From: an uncultured Nitrosomonas sp.
Lineage (GTDB): Bacteria > Pseudomonadota > Gammaproteobacteria > Burkholderiales > Nitrosomonadaceae
NCBI GenBank assembly: GCA_902826055.1
Contig: CADEDJ010000004.1
Coordinates: forward strand, 47,621 to 111,620
Length of the DNA stretch: 64,000 nt
Direction of reading: 5' to 3'
Part shown: piece after piece, positions 36,911 through 46,513 of the stretch
Numbering within the stretch: position 1 is the first letter of the stretch
Layout of the letters: each line of letters starts with the position of its first letter
Made by a program: the position numbers and the translations under genes
Notes under the pieces: generated by a model
Seen by the model: only the letters and a program-made list of their open reading frames with translations
Told to the model about the DNA's origin: nothing
The model's database searches: none

Positions 36911-37948
36911 ATGCGCATAAAACTGGAGCAGCTACCGCAATATCTGCAAAAGGCAACTGCACCACTCTATACATTATTTGGCAATGAACCGCTGCTAATT
37001 CTGGAAGCTGCTGACATTATCCGCGCGCACGCACACCAGCAAGGATACAGTGAGCGCGAACTATTCATCATTGATCAGCACTTTGACTGGTCGAGTTTGC
37101 TCAGTGCCACAAATAACTTATCTTTGTTCAGTGCGCGCAAATTCATCGACATCCGTATCCCTTCCGGCAAACCCGGCAAAGAAGGTAGCAAAACCATTGA
37201 AGCTTATTGCAATGCCCTGCCTCCGGATTCATTCACATTGATAACGCTTCCCAAAGTAGACAAACAAAACCAAGCGGCCAAGTGGTTCAAGATACTTGAA
37301 AATACAGGGACTTTAATTCCGGTTTATGCTATCGAACGGCAACAACTCCCCGGATGGATTGAATTGCGCCTTGCTCGGCAACAACAAAAGGCCGATACAA
37401 CAACGTTACAATTTCTCGCTGACCAAACAGAAGGCAATTTGCTCGCCGCGCACCAGGAAATTCAAAAGCTCGCATTGCTTTACCCTACCGGCCATCTGAC
37501 CTTTGAGCAAGTAAAGGACGTCGTGCTGGATGTCGCACGCTACGATGTCTATCAATTAGCCGACGCCATGCTCGCTGCCGATACCACTCGCTATACTCGT
37601 ATCCTGATTGGATTACAAGGCGAAGGGGTCGCACCATTACTCATTCTCGCCACTTTAGCAGAACACATTCGTCAACTCATAACCATTCGCACAGGATTAG
37701 ATTCGGGTCAATCGCTCGTACCATTGTTACAAAAGGCCAGAATCTGGGGCGAGCGGCAAAAAATAGTTTCTACTGCGGTCAAACGCATTACCCTGCAATC
37801 GCTAACACAGGGATTATCCGATGCTGCAGTGATTGACTGCATGATTAAAGGCGTCGCACAAGGGGATGTGTGGGATGCGCTATTGCAACTGGGATTACGT
37901 TATACTCTCAGCACGCCCATCACCACTGCAGCAAATCACTCGATTTAA
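36911..37948 (+). CDS. holA: DNA polymerase III subunit delta
   Basis: 345 residues, HolA. The delta subunit opens the beta sliding clamp as part of the clamp loader. Conserved blocks: APLYTLFGNEPLLILEAADI near the N-terminus, ARKFIDIRIPSGKPGKEGSK and RYDVYQLADAMLAADTTRYT in the C-terminal domain. Last gene of the leuS-lptE-holA unit. Its last four bases overlap the stop of the convergent PhoD-like gene. Confidence 0.93.
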   Translation: MRIKLEQLPQYLQKATAPLYTLFGNEPLLILEAADIIRAHAHQQGYSERELFIIDQHFDWSSLLSATNNLSLFSARKFIDIRIPSGKPGKEGSKTIEAYCNALPPDSFTLITLPKVDKQNQAAKWFKILENTGTLIPVYAIERQQLPGWIELRLARQQQKADTTTLQFLADQTEGNLLAAHQEIQKLALLYPTGHLTFEQVKDVVLDVARYDVYQLADAMLAADTTRYTRILIGLQGEGVAPLLILATLAEHIRQLITIRTGLDSGQSLVPLLQKARIWGERQKIVSTAVKRITLQSLTQGLSDAAVIDCMIKGVAQGDVWDALLQLGLRYTLSTPITTAANHSI

Positions 37949-39645
37949 GTGAGCACTAGCCGCTGCAACTTAGTAACAGCAGCATCTTTTTCTGTAGAAC
38001 CATAAAGATCCCAACTGACTTGTACTTTATTTTGATCATTTTTTTGTACATTAACCAATGCAAAATTGTTGGTTTTACAAGGCTCCATCAGCAACTGGAA
38101 TGCCACATTGGGTTCGCTATCATCCTCATCTCTTTGCAAGAAGCCATGATTTTTGACCGCCCATGCAAGCGCAGAAGCTTGCACCCACGGTAAATCATAA
38201 GTAATAGCACTCGAGGTTAACTGGTAAACGTGGGTATCTGAATATTTTTTATGCGTCATGCGAAATGCTGCACCGATATGGACATCCCCACTGAGTAAAT
38301 ATAGCGATTTTTCATGGGTATGCGCTGCATTGAAGATCGCATCCAACAACTCATCACGCTCTACCCAATTGGTCTCATGCTCCCACTGGTCGCGCATATC
38401 GTCAGTTAACGTGAGAATATCAAGATAATTGACCACAAAACTCTTGACATGCACAACGGGCACGGGTGAAACCACAAAAACAGAAGTAGCATTCTTAAAG
38501 GTATCGGATGTCAACCATTCTTTAAAACGTTGCATTTGTGCTTGACCCAAAATACGGTCATTGGTGGTGCGGGTATAGTCTCGCTGGCCGCGCATATCGA
38601 GCACATAAAAAGCCGACGTACCCCAAGTAAACGCGTAATCCAATTGATCGGCGGGTGTGGTGGGATTATGAACATGTTCATATTCATAAAAAGTTAACTT
38701 TGCAGCTTCATACATCTGATAAAACAAAGAAAGCTTTTCTTTGTCATCATCCCAATCCCACCATGAATCCAGCAAATTCTGCCTTTCCTTGATCGTGTAA
38801 GAACCCCATCCATCCAGAATCTCGTGATCATCCCACATCATATAGGTGGGAAAGCGCGACAATACCCGCCGCAGTTGACGATGTCCCCAATACCCCCGAT
38901 AGATATCGCGATACCATGAGCGCATAACTTCTACGCGGTCTTCTGGCTTTACTTCTTTCACAAATTCTTTGCGATTCTTTCTTAACCACTCCCAAATACT
39001 TACTTTGGAATTTCCATCGACATAGACCTGATCTCCAACGCCGAGAATAAAATCACCATTGCGCTGATCCAGTTCATCGCCGAAACGGTCCCACATATGA
39101 ATATTCACAAGATCGAACGAATTTTTCTTGTAGGGCATATGGCAACTAAAAAGCCCGAATGTTATCGCTTCTTGTTCATCACTCTGCGTCTTGAACCGAT
39201 TGAATTGATTGTCCGGGACGATCTCCCAGGGTGTTTTTCTTATCGTTTGATCCAGCGCAAAAGCCGCATAATAATAGCGCTGCCCAGGTTTTAGTCCGGT
39301 AACTTCCCAAACTTCGGTAATATCATGCGCATATTTCAAATCCGATGATTCCGTGAGCAATGCAGCCGGTAATTCACGAATGATATCCTGGTTAAAGGTG
39401 CTTCTCAGAAAAAAGACTTCTTTACCATTGACCACCTTGGTTTCAGGACTCCAATCGGCGGTCATTTCAGTATCACTCAGAATCGGCTCTGGACAAATAA
39501 CCATACGGTATGTATTTTCCTGATATGCGCGCATCCACAATTTGGTACTCGTCGTTGTCGTATGTCCAACGATCACTGCATTAGTCAGTAGTGGATTAAT
39601 CCAGGGACGGTTAGAACCCCGGTCATAGAAATCGAATGTTTTCAT
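37945..39645 (-). CDS. PhoD-like alkaline phosphatase/phosphodiesterase
   Basis: 566 residues. Metal-binding blocks of the PhoD metallophosphatase family: FSCHMPYKKNS, GVGDQVYVDGN, MMWDDHEILDGWGSY and LLSGDVHIGAAF. No signal peptide or Tat motif at the N-terminus (MKTFDFYDRGSNRPWINPLL), unlike secreted PhoD, so it is probably cytoplasmic or starts late. The family hydrolyses phosphomono- and diesters with Fe/Ca. It converges with holA, overlapping by 4 bp. Confidence 0.85.
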   Translation of the reverse strand: MKTFDFYDRGSNRPWINPLLTNAVIVGHTTTTSTKLWMRAYQENTYRMVICPEPILSDTEMTADWSPETKVVNGKEVFFLRSTFNQDIIRELPAALLTESSDLKYAHDITEVWEVTGLKPGQRYYYAAFALDQTIRKTPWEIVPDNQFNRFKTQSDEQEAITFGLFSCHMPYKKNSFDLVNIHMWDRFGDELDQRNGDFILGVGDQVYVDGNSKVSIWEWLRKNRKEFVKEVKPEDRVEVMRSWYRDIYRGYWGHRQLRRVLSRFPTYMMWDDHEILDGWGSYTIKERQNLLDSWWDWDDDKEKLSLFYQMYEAAKLTFYEYEHVHNPTTPADQLDYAFTWGTSAFYVLDMRGQRDYTRTTNDRILGQAQMQRFKEWLTSDTFKNATSVFVVSPVPVVHVKSFVVNYLDILTLTDDMRDQWEHETNWVERDELLDAIFNAAHTHEKSLYLLSGDVHIGAAFRMTHKKYSDTHVYQLTSSAITYDLPWVQASALAWAVKNHGFLQRDEDDSEPNVAFQLLMEPCKTNNFALVNVQKNDQNKVQVSWDLYGSTEKDAAVTKLQRLVLT

Positions 39646-39853
39646 GATTTGATCGCCAAGGAATGATTAATGTAAAGTCATTGTAACCGTATATTGATTT
39701 CACCAACAGATTTTCTCTATGGCGAAGTGACAAGCCACACCAATATCACTTGTAACAAGTTATGTTATATTTTAGTAAGCGTTCCTGAATGAAGATAAAC
39801 TGCAATCTATTTTCTTAGTCGATCATTAAATCAAGTACGAAGGATCATCAACC

Positions 39854-40273
39854 ATGCCAAACCCATTGATTCAACCTTACCTAATGTTTGGTGGCCGCTG
39901 TGAAGAAGCATTGGATTTTTACCGCAGCGCCTTAGGGGCGGAGGTAGATTTACTCATACGTTATCAAGACAGTCCCGAACCGCCCCCGCCAGGCATGCTT
40001 CCAGCAGGCTTTGAGAATAAAATTATGCACACCAGTTTTCGTATCGGTAGCAATACCCTCATGGCCTCGGATGGCTGCGAAGAGGGCCAGCAATTTAGCG
40101 GTTTTTCACTTTCGATTCAAGTTGCCACAGAAACCGAGGCCGATCGTTTTTTTACTGCATTATCGGACGGTGGCCAGATCCAAATGCCGCTATCGAAAAC
40201 CTTCTGGTCACCACGATTTGGTATGCTTACCGACCGCTTTGGTATTCACTGGATGATTAACGTTGCTGCGTAA
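39854..40273 (+). CDS. VOC-family protein of the PhnB type
   Basis: 139 residues, start MPNPLIQPYLMFGGRCEEAL. Two VOC modules and the PhnB-like segments EALDFYRSALGAEVDLLIRY and WGMLTDRFGIHWMIN-like end (FGMLTDRFGIHWMINVAA). A common small family with no fixed enzymatic function. The ribosome site before 39854 is AAGGATCATCAACC. It overlaps the next gene only if the earlier start of that gene is used. Confidence 0.88.
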   Translation: MPNPLIQPYLMFGGRCEEALDFYRSALGAEVDLLIRYQDSPEPPPPGMLPAGFENKIMHTSFRIGSNTLMASDGCEEGQQFSGFSLSIQVATETEADRFFTALSDGGQIQMPLSKTFWSPRFGMLTDRFGIHWMINVAA

Positions 40274-40289
40274 CTGTTATTACTGGTTT

Positions 40290-40520
40290 ATGCATCATTC
40301 AAACTCCCGCTTACGACAACGTTTAATAAGCATTGCAATGCTATCAGCAATTTTAACAATTACTCAGTCAGGCTGCTCAACTCAACAGCTTTACTCCACT
40401 GGCCAAGCATGGCAACGCAATCAATGTCACACATTGCTAGACCAACAAGAACGCGAGCGTTGCATAGCGAATGCAAGTGCCTCTTATGAAACTTACCGAA
40501 AGCAATCGCTTCCGAAATAA
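40290..40520 (+). CDS. Small lipoprotein-like protein
   Basis: 76 residues from MHHSNSRLRQRLISIAML; an earlier ATG at 40263 overlaps the preceding stop. A hydrophobic segment (ISIAMLSAILTITQSGC) ends at a Cys with a loose lipobox, followed by CSTQQLYSTGQAWQRNQC and DQQERERCIANASASYETYR. Two further Cys could pair. Function unknown; the pattern is common in short proteobacterial lipoproteins. Confidence 0.6.
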   Translation: MHHSNSRLRQRLISIAMLSAILTITQSGCSTQQLYSTGQAWQRNQCHTLLDQQERERCIANASASYETYRKQSLPK

Positions 40521-40537
40521 GTAAAAACGACATCATC

Positions 40538-40888
40538 ATGAATTTTCAAACAATGAACGACCAAGAGATATGGGATATCGCCGATCCCATCATGGACAAC
40601 TTGATGGATGCTTCCACCCATATCGATCACGCCAATCATGTGCGGGATTTTACCGGCAGATTAAAAACCATCGTAACCGCAGAATATTTTCAAGGCATCT
40701 GTGAGCACTATCAATCCGAAAAAGGGTATTTTTCCATCCGTATCCCCGTTGCTATTTTCAGACGCCCTGGCTCGGCAGCCATGATATGGAAGCAATCATT
40801 CACAAAAGTACCCGGTGAATATGTTGCAGAAATGGTGCTTGTGCACCAGAGCGGCGAATATCTGGTGGATCATGTGATGGTTTTTTAA
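40538..40888 (+). CDS. Conserved hypothetical protein
   Basis: 116 residues, no signal or membrane segment. Blocks EIWDIADPIMDNLMDASTHI, HVRDFTGRLK and KQSFTKVPGEYVAEMVLVHQ suggest a small alpha+beta (SnoaL/NTF2-like) fold, which is a guess. Follows the lipoprotein gene by 17 bp in the same direction, with a weak ribosome site. Confidence 0.65.
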   Translation: MNFQTMNDQEIWDIADPIMDNLMDASTHIDHANHVRDFTGRLKTIVTAEYFQGICEHYQSEKGYFSIRIPVAIFRRPGSAAMIWKQSFTKVPGEYVAEMVLVHQSGEYLVDHVMVF

Positions 40889-40934
40889 AATACTTTTTAA
40901 GTACGTATGACGCAAGTGACCGGATGCATTCGTC

Positions 40935-41795
40935 TCAGGCGCACAACGCTTCTGTCAACGATTTGACTTCATCTTGTGAATCCTTGAGGATACTGCTCAA
41001 TGCTTCCTGTCCGGCGAGTGTGTCAAAGTTGCCGACGATATCCTCGCCCGTTTGATGCGAAGGCAAAACAAAAGGAGACTTGACCGGTGCCAGTTGATCG
41101 GCAAACAGCAGCGTATCGCCCAGGGTACTCGGTGGAAAAGCCAAATAGCCTTCCCACAGACAAATAATACTTTCGAGCACAGGCGGTGGTACCAAAAGTG
41201 CCTTAAGAATCGCGGTACCGATCTTGATTTCACATTCCAGTTCGCTTTCATTTTCCAAATCTTCATCGCTAGACCATGCGCTAGCCAAACTATCATCTAT
41301 CAATCCAGGATAATGCTTTTCCCTTGCCAGCAAGTAAAACCAGCTAATCTCATGGATCATGCCGGCAAACATCGCGGTATCGGGGTCCTGAGCGGTAACA
41401 CGGCGCGCAATCACTTGCGCAAGCGCAGCCACATGTGCAGAGTGTTTCCATAATTGCGTAGCTATCGGGCTTTTCAGTTGCGATCCTGCAAGTTGTTGCA
41501 CGACAATGGCCGTCGCCAGATTGCGTATTGTCCGCATGCCGATCAGCGTAACTGCTGAGCGCACATCGGTGATTTTTTTTCCTGAACGGTTAAAAACAAC
41601 CGAATTGGCTATGGCCACCACCTTAGTGGACAATAGCGGCTCAATCTGAATGAATCGAATCACCGCATCAAGGCTACAATCGGGATCCTCCAACTGCTCT
41701 TTGATTTTGATCGCCGCGTTGGCCGAAGTCGGAAAAACTAATCTTCCTTGCTCCACTTCATCAGCCAATACGCTCAATATCGCACTTTTTTCCAT
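40935..41795 (-). CDS. HDOD-domain protein
   Basis: 286 residues from MEKSAILSVL. This start has GAAGGA at the right distance; the first ATG at 41819 does not. The HDOD domain covers about 15-210 (LVFPTSANAAIKIKEQLEDP, LLSTKVVAIANSVVFN, HSAHVAALAQVIARRV). HDOD is an HD-like domain without the catalytic pair, used in signalling. Expressed alone, divergent from proA. Confidence 0.85.
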   Translation of the reverse strand: MEKSAILSVLADEVEQGRLVFPTSANAAIKIKEQLEDPDCSLDAVIRFIQIEPLLSTKVVAIANSVVFNRSGKKITDVRSAVTLIGMRTIRNLATAIVVQQLAGSQLKSPIATQLWKHSAHVAALAQVIARRVTAQDPDTAMFAGMIHEISWFYLLAREKHYPGLIDDSLASAWSSDEDLENESELECEIKIGTAILKALLVPPPVLESIICLWEGYLAFPPSTLGDTLLFADQLAPVKSPFVLPSHQTGEDIVGNFDTLAGQEALSSILKDSQDEVKSLTEALCA

Positions 41796-42059
41796 AAATA
41801 TCCTTCTCACCTTAGCCACTCAATCTTGGTTTATCATCGACAACCTGCAGGTTATCGCAATATCTGCCGGGATAATTTCACAAAAAAAGCCGATTATCGA
41901 AGCTATTTCTTTATATTGCTCTCTCTTTTTTCTGTACCTACTATCTATAACACTAACGTTAGTAACTGATCTTTATCTGCATTCATTAAATTTCTCATCT
42001 TGTACTATAATTCCGTACAAATAGTTGATTACTACTGATTAGCGGTTAAATGTAAATTC

Positions 42060-43325
42060 ATGAACACTACAAATATCAAAACTTACATGCAGTCTGTCGG
42101 ACAACAAGCACGCGCAGCGTCTCGCCTGATTGCCAAAGCGGATACAGCGACCAAGAACCGGGCATTGACTGCAATGGCCAGCGCCATCCGGCGTGATGAG
42201 GCTTTATTATTGGCGGCCAATGCCAAGGATTTAGACAACGCACGCGCCAAGGGCTTGGAGGCTGCGATGATTGACCGTTTAACTTTATCGGCGAAAGGCG
42301 TGGTTACGATGGCGGAAGGTTTGCTGCAGATCTCCGCATTGGCTGATCCGGTAGGTGAAATCAGCGGATTGAATTATCGTCCATCCGGCATTCAAGTGGG
42401 AAAAATGCGCGTGCCGCTGGGCGTAATTGGCATTATTTATGAAGCGCGCCCCAATGTAACGGCCGACGCTGCAGGCTTGTGCCTGAAAGCTGGCAATGCG
42501 GCTATTTTGCGTGGCGGTTCCGAAGCCATCCACAGCAATCAAGCCATCGCTGCCTGCGTGAAAGAAGGCCTGCAATTGGCCGGTTTGCCGGAAACAGCGG
42601 TACAAGTGATCGAAACAACCGATCGTGCAGCAGTTGGAGAATTGATTACCATGCAGGATTTTGTCGATGTCATCGTACCACGTGGCGGCAAAGGTTTGAT
42701 CGAACGTATCGCCAACGAAGCGCGCATTCCGGTGATCAAGCATCTGGATGGCGTTTGCCACGTGTATATCGATGATCAGGCGGATTTTGATAAGGCCATC
42801 AAAATCGCCGATAACGCCAAAACCCAGCGTTATGGTACCTGTAATACCATGGAAACATTGCTCATTCACACCGACATTGCACAAAAAATATTGCCGGTAT
42901 TAAGCACGATTTATTTCGATAAAGGCGTGGAATTGCGTGGCGACGAAACAGCCCGCCATATCATCCCGCAAATGAACGCAGCCACTGAGCAGGATTGGTA
43001 TGAAGAATATCTGGCACCGATTCTGAGTATCCGCATTGTCGATGGACTGGATCAAGCAATCGATCATATTACGAAATATGGCTCGCAACATACCGACGCG
43101 ATTGTTACCGAGAACTACAGCCGGGCACGCCGTTTCTTGCGTGAAGTCGATTCCAGTTCGGTGATGGTCAATACCACCACCCGATTTGCGGATGGATTCG
43201 AGTACGGACTGGGTGCGGAAATCGGCATTTCAACAGACAAAATCCACGCACGTGGACCGGTTGGTCTGGAAGGATTGACCAGTCAGAAATTTATCGTACT
43301 GGGCGATGGCCAGTTAAGACAATAA
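42060..43325 (+). CDS. proA: Glutamate-5-semialdehyde dehydrogenase (gamma-glutamyl phosphate reductase)
   Basis: 421 residues. Second step of proline synthesis: NADPH reduction of glutamyl-5-phosphate. Catalytic Cys261 lies in [15 protein letters not shown]; the NADP region [20 protein letters not shown] is intact. proB is not adjacent, and proC is at 4650 in this window. Downstream lies lpdA with 47 bp between. Confidence 0.97.
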   Translation: MNTTNIKTYMQSVGQQARAASRLIAKADTATKNRALTAMASAIRRDEALLLAANAKDLDNARAKGLEAAMIDRLTLSAKGVVTMAEGLLQISALADPVGEISGLNYRPSGIQVGKMRVPLGVIGIIYEARPNVTADAAGLCLKAGNAAILRGGSEAIHSNQAIAACVKEGLQLAGLPETAVQVIETTDRAAVGELITMQDFVDVIVPRGGKGLIERIANEARIPVIKHLDGVCHVYIDDQADFDKAIKIADNAKTQRYGTCNTMETLLIHTDIAQKILPVLSTIYFDKGVELRGDETARHIIPQMNAATEQDWYEEYLAPILSIRIVDGLDQAIDHITKYGSQHTDAIVTENYSRARRFLREVDSSSVMVNTTTRFADGFEYGLGAEIGISTDKIHARGPVGLEGLTSQKFIVLGDGQLRQ

Positions 43326-43372
43326 GTTGCTTTCCCCATCAGGAAAATGAAAGCTTTGCCAAGAAGGCTGTT

Positions 43373-45142
43373 ATGACACAAATTGTTGAAATAAAAATTC
43401 CCGATATCGGTGACTTCAAAGATGTTCCAATTACTGAAGTACTGGTTGCATCCGGCGATACCGTGGCAAAAGAAACATCGCTGATCACGCTGGAAACAGA
43501 CAAGGCATCGATGGAAGTGCCGTCTCCGCATGCCGGAATCATTCAGGAAATCAAAGTCAAAGTGGGCGATAAAGTTTCCGAGGGGTCGGTTATCCTGACT
43601 TTGACTTTGGCTGAGCAACCTGAAGATTCGGTGCGCTCCCAAACCGAAACACAAATCATTGAAAAACCGGCATCACCAAATACCGCGCCTATCGCTGCGA
43701 CAGTGCCTGCATCCCCCGAATCCGTGGCACCAAGCGATATCCATGCAGATGTGGTCGTTCTTGGTGCCGGCCCCGGTGGTTATACGGCTGCCTTTCGCGC
43801 GGCTGATCTGGGAAAAAAAGTAGTGTTGATTGAACGTTATCCAACACTGGGTGGTGTATGCCTGAATGTTGGCTGTATTCCCTCCAAAGCTTTGCTGCAC
43901 GTGGCAAAAGTCATTACCGAAGCAAAAGCGGTTGAAGCCCACGGCATTGTTTTTAATAAACCCGAGGTTGATCTAGACAAATTGCGGAGCTGGAAAGCTT
44001 CAGTCATCGGTAAACTAACCAAGGGATTGAAGGCGCTGGCTAAACAGCGCAAAGTGGAAGTCATCCAAGGCACGGGTAAATTGATTACGTCCCATTCAAT
44101 TCTAGTTGACACGCCTGCAGGGCAAAAAACCGTTTCGTTCGACAACTGTATTATCGCTGCCGGCTCCAGCCCTACCCGCATTCCCGGTTTTCCTTATGAT
44201 GATCTGAGATTGATAGATTCTACCGGAGCCCTTGAATTACAGACGGTACCGCAACGCATGCTGGTTATCGGCGGCGGCATTATCGGCCTGGAAATGGCCA
44301 CTGTCTACGACGCATTGGGCTGTAAAATCAGCGTGGTGGAATGGCTGGATCAATTGATTCCTGGCGCTGATGCCGATTTGGTCAAACCATTGCACCGCCG
44401 CATCAGTAAACGCTACGAAGCGATTTATCTCAAAACCAAAGTTACTAAAATCGAGTCAAGCAAAGCAGGATTAATTGTCACATTTGAAGGTGAACATGCA
44501 CCGCAACCACAAACTTATGACAGCATTTTAGTGGCGGTCGGGCGGCGCCCGAATGGACGCACGATTGGTGCAGAGGAAATCGGCATACAGCTCGATGAAC
44601 GCGGATTCATTACCGTTGACCAGCAGATGCGAAGCAATGTGCCGCATATCTTTGCAATTGGCGATATCGTCGGTGAGCCGATGCTGGCGCATAAAGCCAC
44701 TTATGAAGGCAAATTGGCTGCGGAAATCATTGCCGGACATAAAGCTATCTTCGATGCCCGCACCATTCCTTCCGTGGCATATACCGACCCTGAAATCGCG
44801 TGGATGGGATTGACTGAAAAGGAAGCCATCAAACAAGGCATCGATTACGACAAAGCCAGCTTTCCGTGGGCTGCCAGCGGCCGTGCGATATCCATGGCAC
44901 GCGAAGAAGGATTGACGCAATTGCTGCTAGATAAAAAAACGCGCCGTATACTGGGTGCCGGTATGGTAGGCGTCAACGCTGGAGAATTGGTCGCTGAAAC
45001 GGTATTGGCGCTAGAAATGGGGGCAGATATGCAAGATATCAGTCTATCCATTCACCCGCATCCCACGCTTTCAGAAACCACTCTGTTCGCGGCTGAGATG
45101 GCGGAAGGAACTATTACCGATCTCTTTATACCCAAGAAATAA
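43373..45142 (+). CDS. lpdA: Dihydrolipoyl dehydrogenase with N-terminal lipoyl domain
   Basis: 589 residues. Residues 1-80 are a biotinyl/lipoyl domain with lipoyl-Lys in ETDKASMEVPSP (K44); a Pro/Ala-rich linker runs to about 120; FAD domain VVVLGAGPGGYTAAFRAA, redox disulfide C163/C168 in GGVCLNVGCIPSKAL, NAD motif VIGGGIIGLEMATVY and the catalytic base in SIHPHPTLSE. E3 subunit of pyruvate or 2-oxoglutarate dehydrogenase. The fused lipoyl domain is typical of betaproteobacterial E3. Confidence 0.96.
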   Translation: MTQIVEIKIPDIGDFKDVPITEVLVASGDTVAKETSLITLETDKASMEVPSPHAGIIQEIKVKVGDKVSEGSVILTLTLAEQPEDSVRSQTETQIIEKPASPNTAPIAATVPASPESVAPSDIHADVVVLGAGPGGYTAAFRAADLGKKVVLIERYPTLGGVCLNVGCIPSKALLHVAKVITEAKAVEAHGIVFNKPEVDLDKLRSWKASVIGKLTKGLKALAKQRKVEVIQGTGKLITSHSILVDTPAGQKTVSFDNCIIAAGSSPTRIPGFPYDDLRLIDSTGALELQTVPQRMLVIGGGIIGLEMATVYDALGCKISVVEWLDQLIPGADADLVKPLHRRISKRYEAIYLKTKVTKIESSKAGLIVTFEGEHAPQPQTYDSILVAVGRRPNGRTIGAEEIGIQLDERGFITVDQQMRSNVPHIFAIGDIVGEPMLAHKATYEGKLAAEIIAGHKAIFDARTIPSVAYTDPEIAWMGLTEKEAIKQGIDYDKASFPWAASGRAISMAREEGLTQLLLDKKTRRILGAGMVGVNAGELVAETVLALEMGADMQDISLSIHPHPTLSETTLFAAEMAEGTITDLFIPKK

Positions 45143-45206
45143 ATTATCCATACCAGAAATAATGACAAATGTTGGTCAATTATAACCATCACTTTTTAAA
45201 AAAATC

Positions 45207-45611
45207 ATGACCTCAAATATAAAATTTACTGCCTTATTCATGACATTAATCTTGTTAGCCATTTTAAGCGGCAATGTATTGGCAACACATATCTCCCAGC
45301 CTATTCTTGAGAATCCTAAGGCACAATATCATGTTGGCGAAACGATCGCTTTGCACGGATGGGTTGAATATAACGCACAACCCGCGCCGGAAGTTTTACT
45401 CAACTTCAAACTAACGCGACCGGATGGCGCCGTTGCCGCCGATCAATCGTATCCCAGCGATGCCAATGGCCGATTTGAATTCAAGTTTGATACGCGCGAT
45501 GAAAAACCAGGAAACTATCAACTCATTATTACTTCGCATTGTTTGGAAATCCATCGCTATGCTTGCACCTACAAAACTCAAACGTTATCGATAGACTTGA
45601 CAACCCCTTAA
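45207..45611 (+). CDS. Small exported Ig-like protein
   Basis: 134 residues. Signal peptide to about LATHIS. The mature part has beta-sandwich features of a carboxypeptidase-regulatory/MG2-like Ig domain: VGETIALHGWVEYNAQPAPE, LNFKLTRPDGAVAADQ and FDTRDEKPGNYQLIITSHC with two Cys that may pair. Function unknown; lies between lpdA and the aspartic-protease operon. Confidence 0.65.
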   Translation: MTSNIKFTALFMTLILLAILSGNVLATHISQPILENPKAQYHVGETIALHGWVEYNAQPAPEVLLNFKLTRPDGAVAADQSYPSDANGRFEFKFDTRDEKPGNYQLIITSHCLEIHRYACTYKTQTLSIDLTTP

Positions 45612-45745
45612 CTCGATTTGGCTTGGCACAATTGCGGCTTTTCCTTTGACCTCATTAACAGATCTCGATGTATTTAATCAGGCAACGTGCCGAGTTAGTA
45701 ATAATTCTGTCATGTCATACCTAATAAAATTGAAATAAATTATTT

Positions 45746-46513
45746 ATGGGAATTAGTGTGCTGCATTCATCATTAACACATATCAATTACAAATACCTTA
45801 TCAGCATTTTTGCATTTCTCTTATTTTCGGCCTGCGATAGTCATGAACAAAGACTGGCGGAACGCGAAGCACGCATTAGTGCCAGAGAATCCGAGCTGGT
45901 TACGTTATTTGCCGAATTGGTAGAACAAAAGAAGTCATTGGAAAAGAACGAGTCCGATAAAATTCTCGAAAGTAGCGAGGATCCCCGCAAAATCGCCTCC
46001 AATAATTGTTCATGTGAGCTACCCAATGCCGATGAACCCAACCGAAATACTCCAGTTAACACTGAAACCAAAACACTGTTAGGAGAGCTCGAATATGTGC
46101 ATCTCGATCCACCAGGATTGGCATTTAGTGCACGCATCGATACCGGTGCCCGTACATCTTCGTTACATGCGTTGGATATTGTTGAATTTGAACGAGACGG
46201 AAAGCCTTTTGTGCGATTCAAAATGCATCACCCACAAAGCGGGGAATTAATCGAGCTTACCCGCCGATTGCGCCGTCACGTTCGTATCAAGGAACGCGGC
46301 GATAAAGAATCACAACGCCGGCCTGTTGTCAGAATGCGTGTTATGCTTGCTGATATTAATGAACAGATAGATTTCACATTGGAAAATCGCAGCAAATTCA
46401 AGCATCAGGTACTCATCGGGCGAAATTTCTTAAGTGATCTTGCTATTGTGGATGTCAGTAAAAAATATACAACCACCAGAACTGACAGTACAGACCCAAC
46501 GGGTAAAAAATAA
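45746..46513 (+). CDS. RimB-like retropepsin-type aspartic protease lipoprotein
   Basis: 255 residues. Lipoprotein-like start (FAFLLFSACDS, Cys at about 29), a coiled coil with many Glu (about 32-75), then the ATP-dependent zinc protease-like (PF05618) domain: FSARIDTGARTSSLHA with catalytic-type DTGA, and IGRNFLSDLAIVDVS. Newer work treats this fold as retropepsin-like. First gene of a three-gene operon with a 7TM-transglutaminase protein and an ATP-grasp ligase; the next start overlaps its stop by one base. Confidence 0.85.
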   Translation: MGISVLHSSLTHINYKYLISIFAFLLFSACDSHEQRLAEREARISARESELVTLFAELVEQKKSLEKNESDKILESSEDPRKIASNNCSCELPNADEPNRNTPVNTETKTLLGELEYVHLDPPGLAFSARIDTGARTSSLHALDIVEFERDGKPFVRFKMHHPQSGELIELTRRLRRHVRIKERGDKESQRRPVVRMRVMLADINEQIDFTLENRSKFKHQVLIGRNFLSDLAIVDVSKKYTTTRTDSTDPTGKK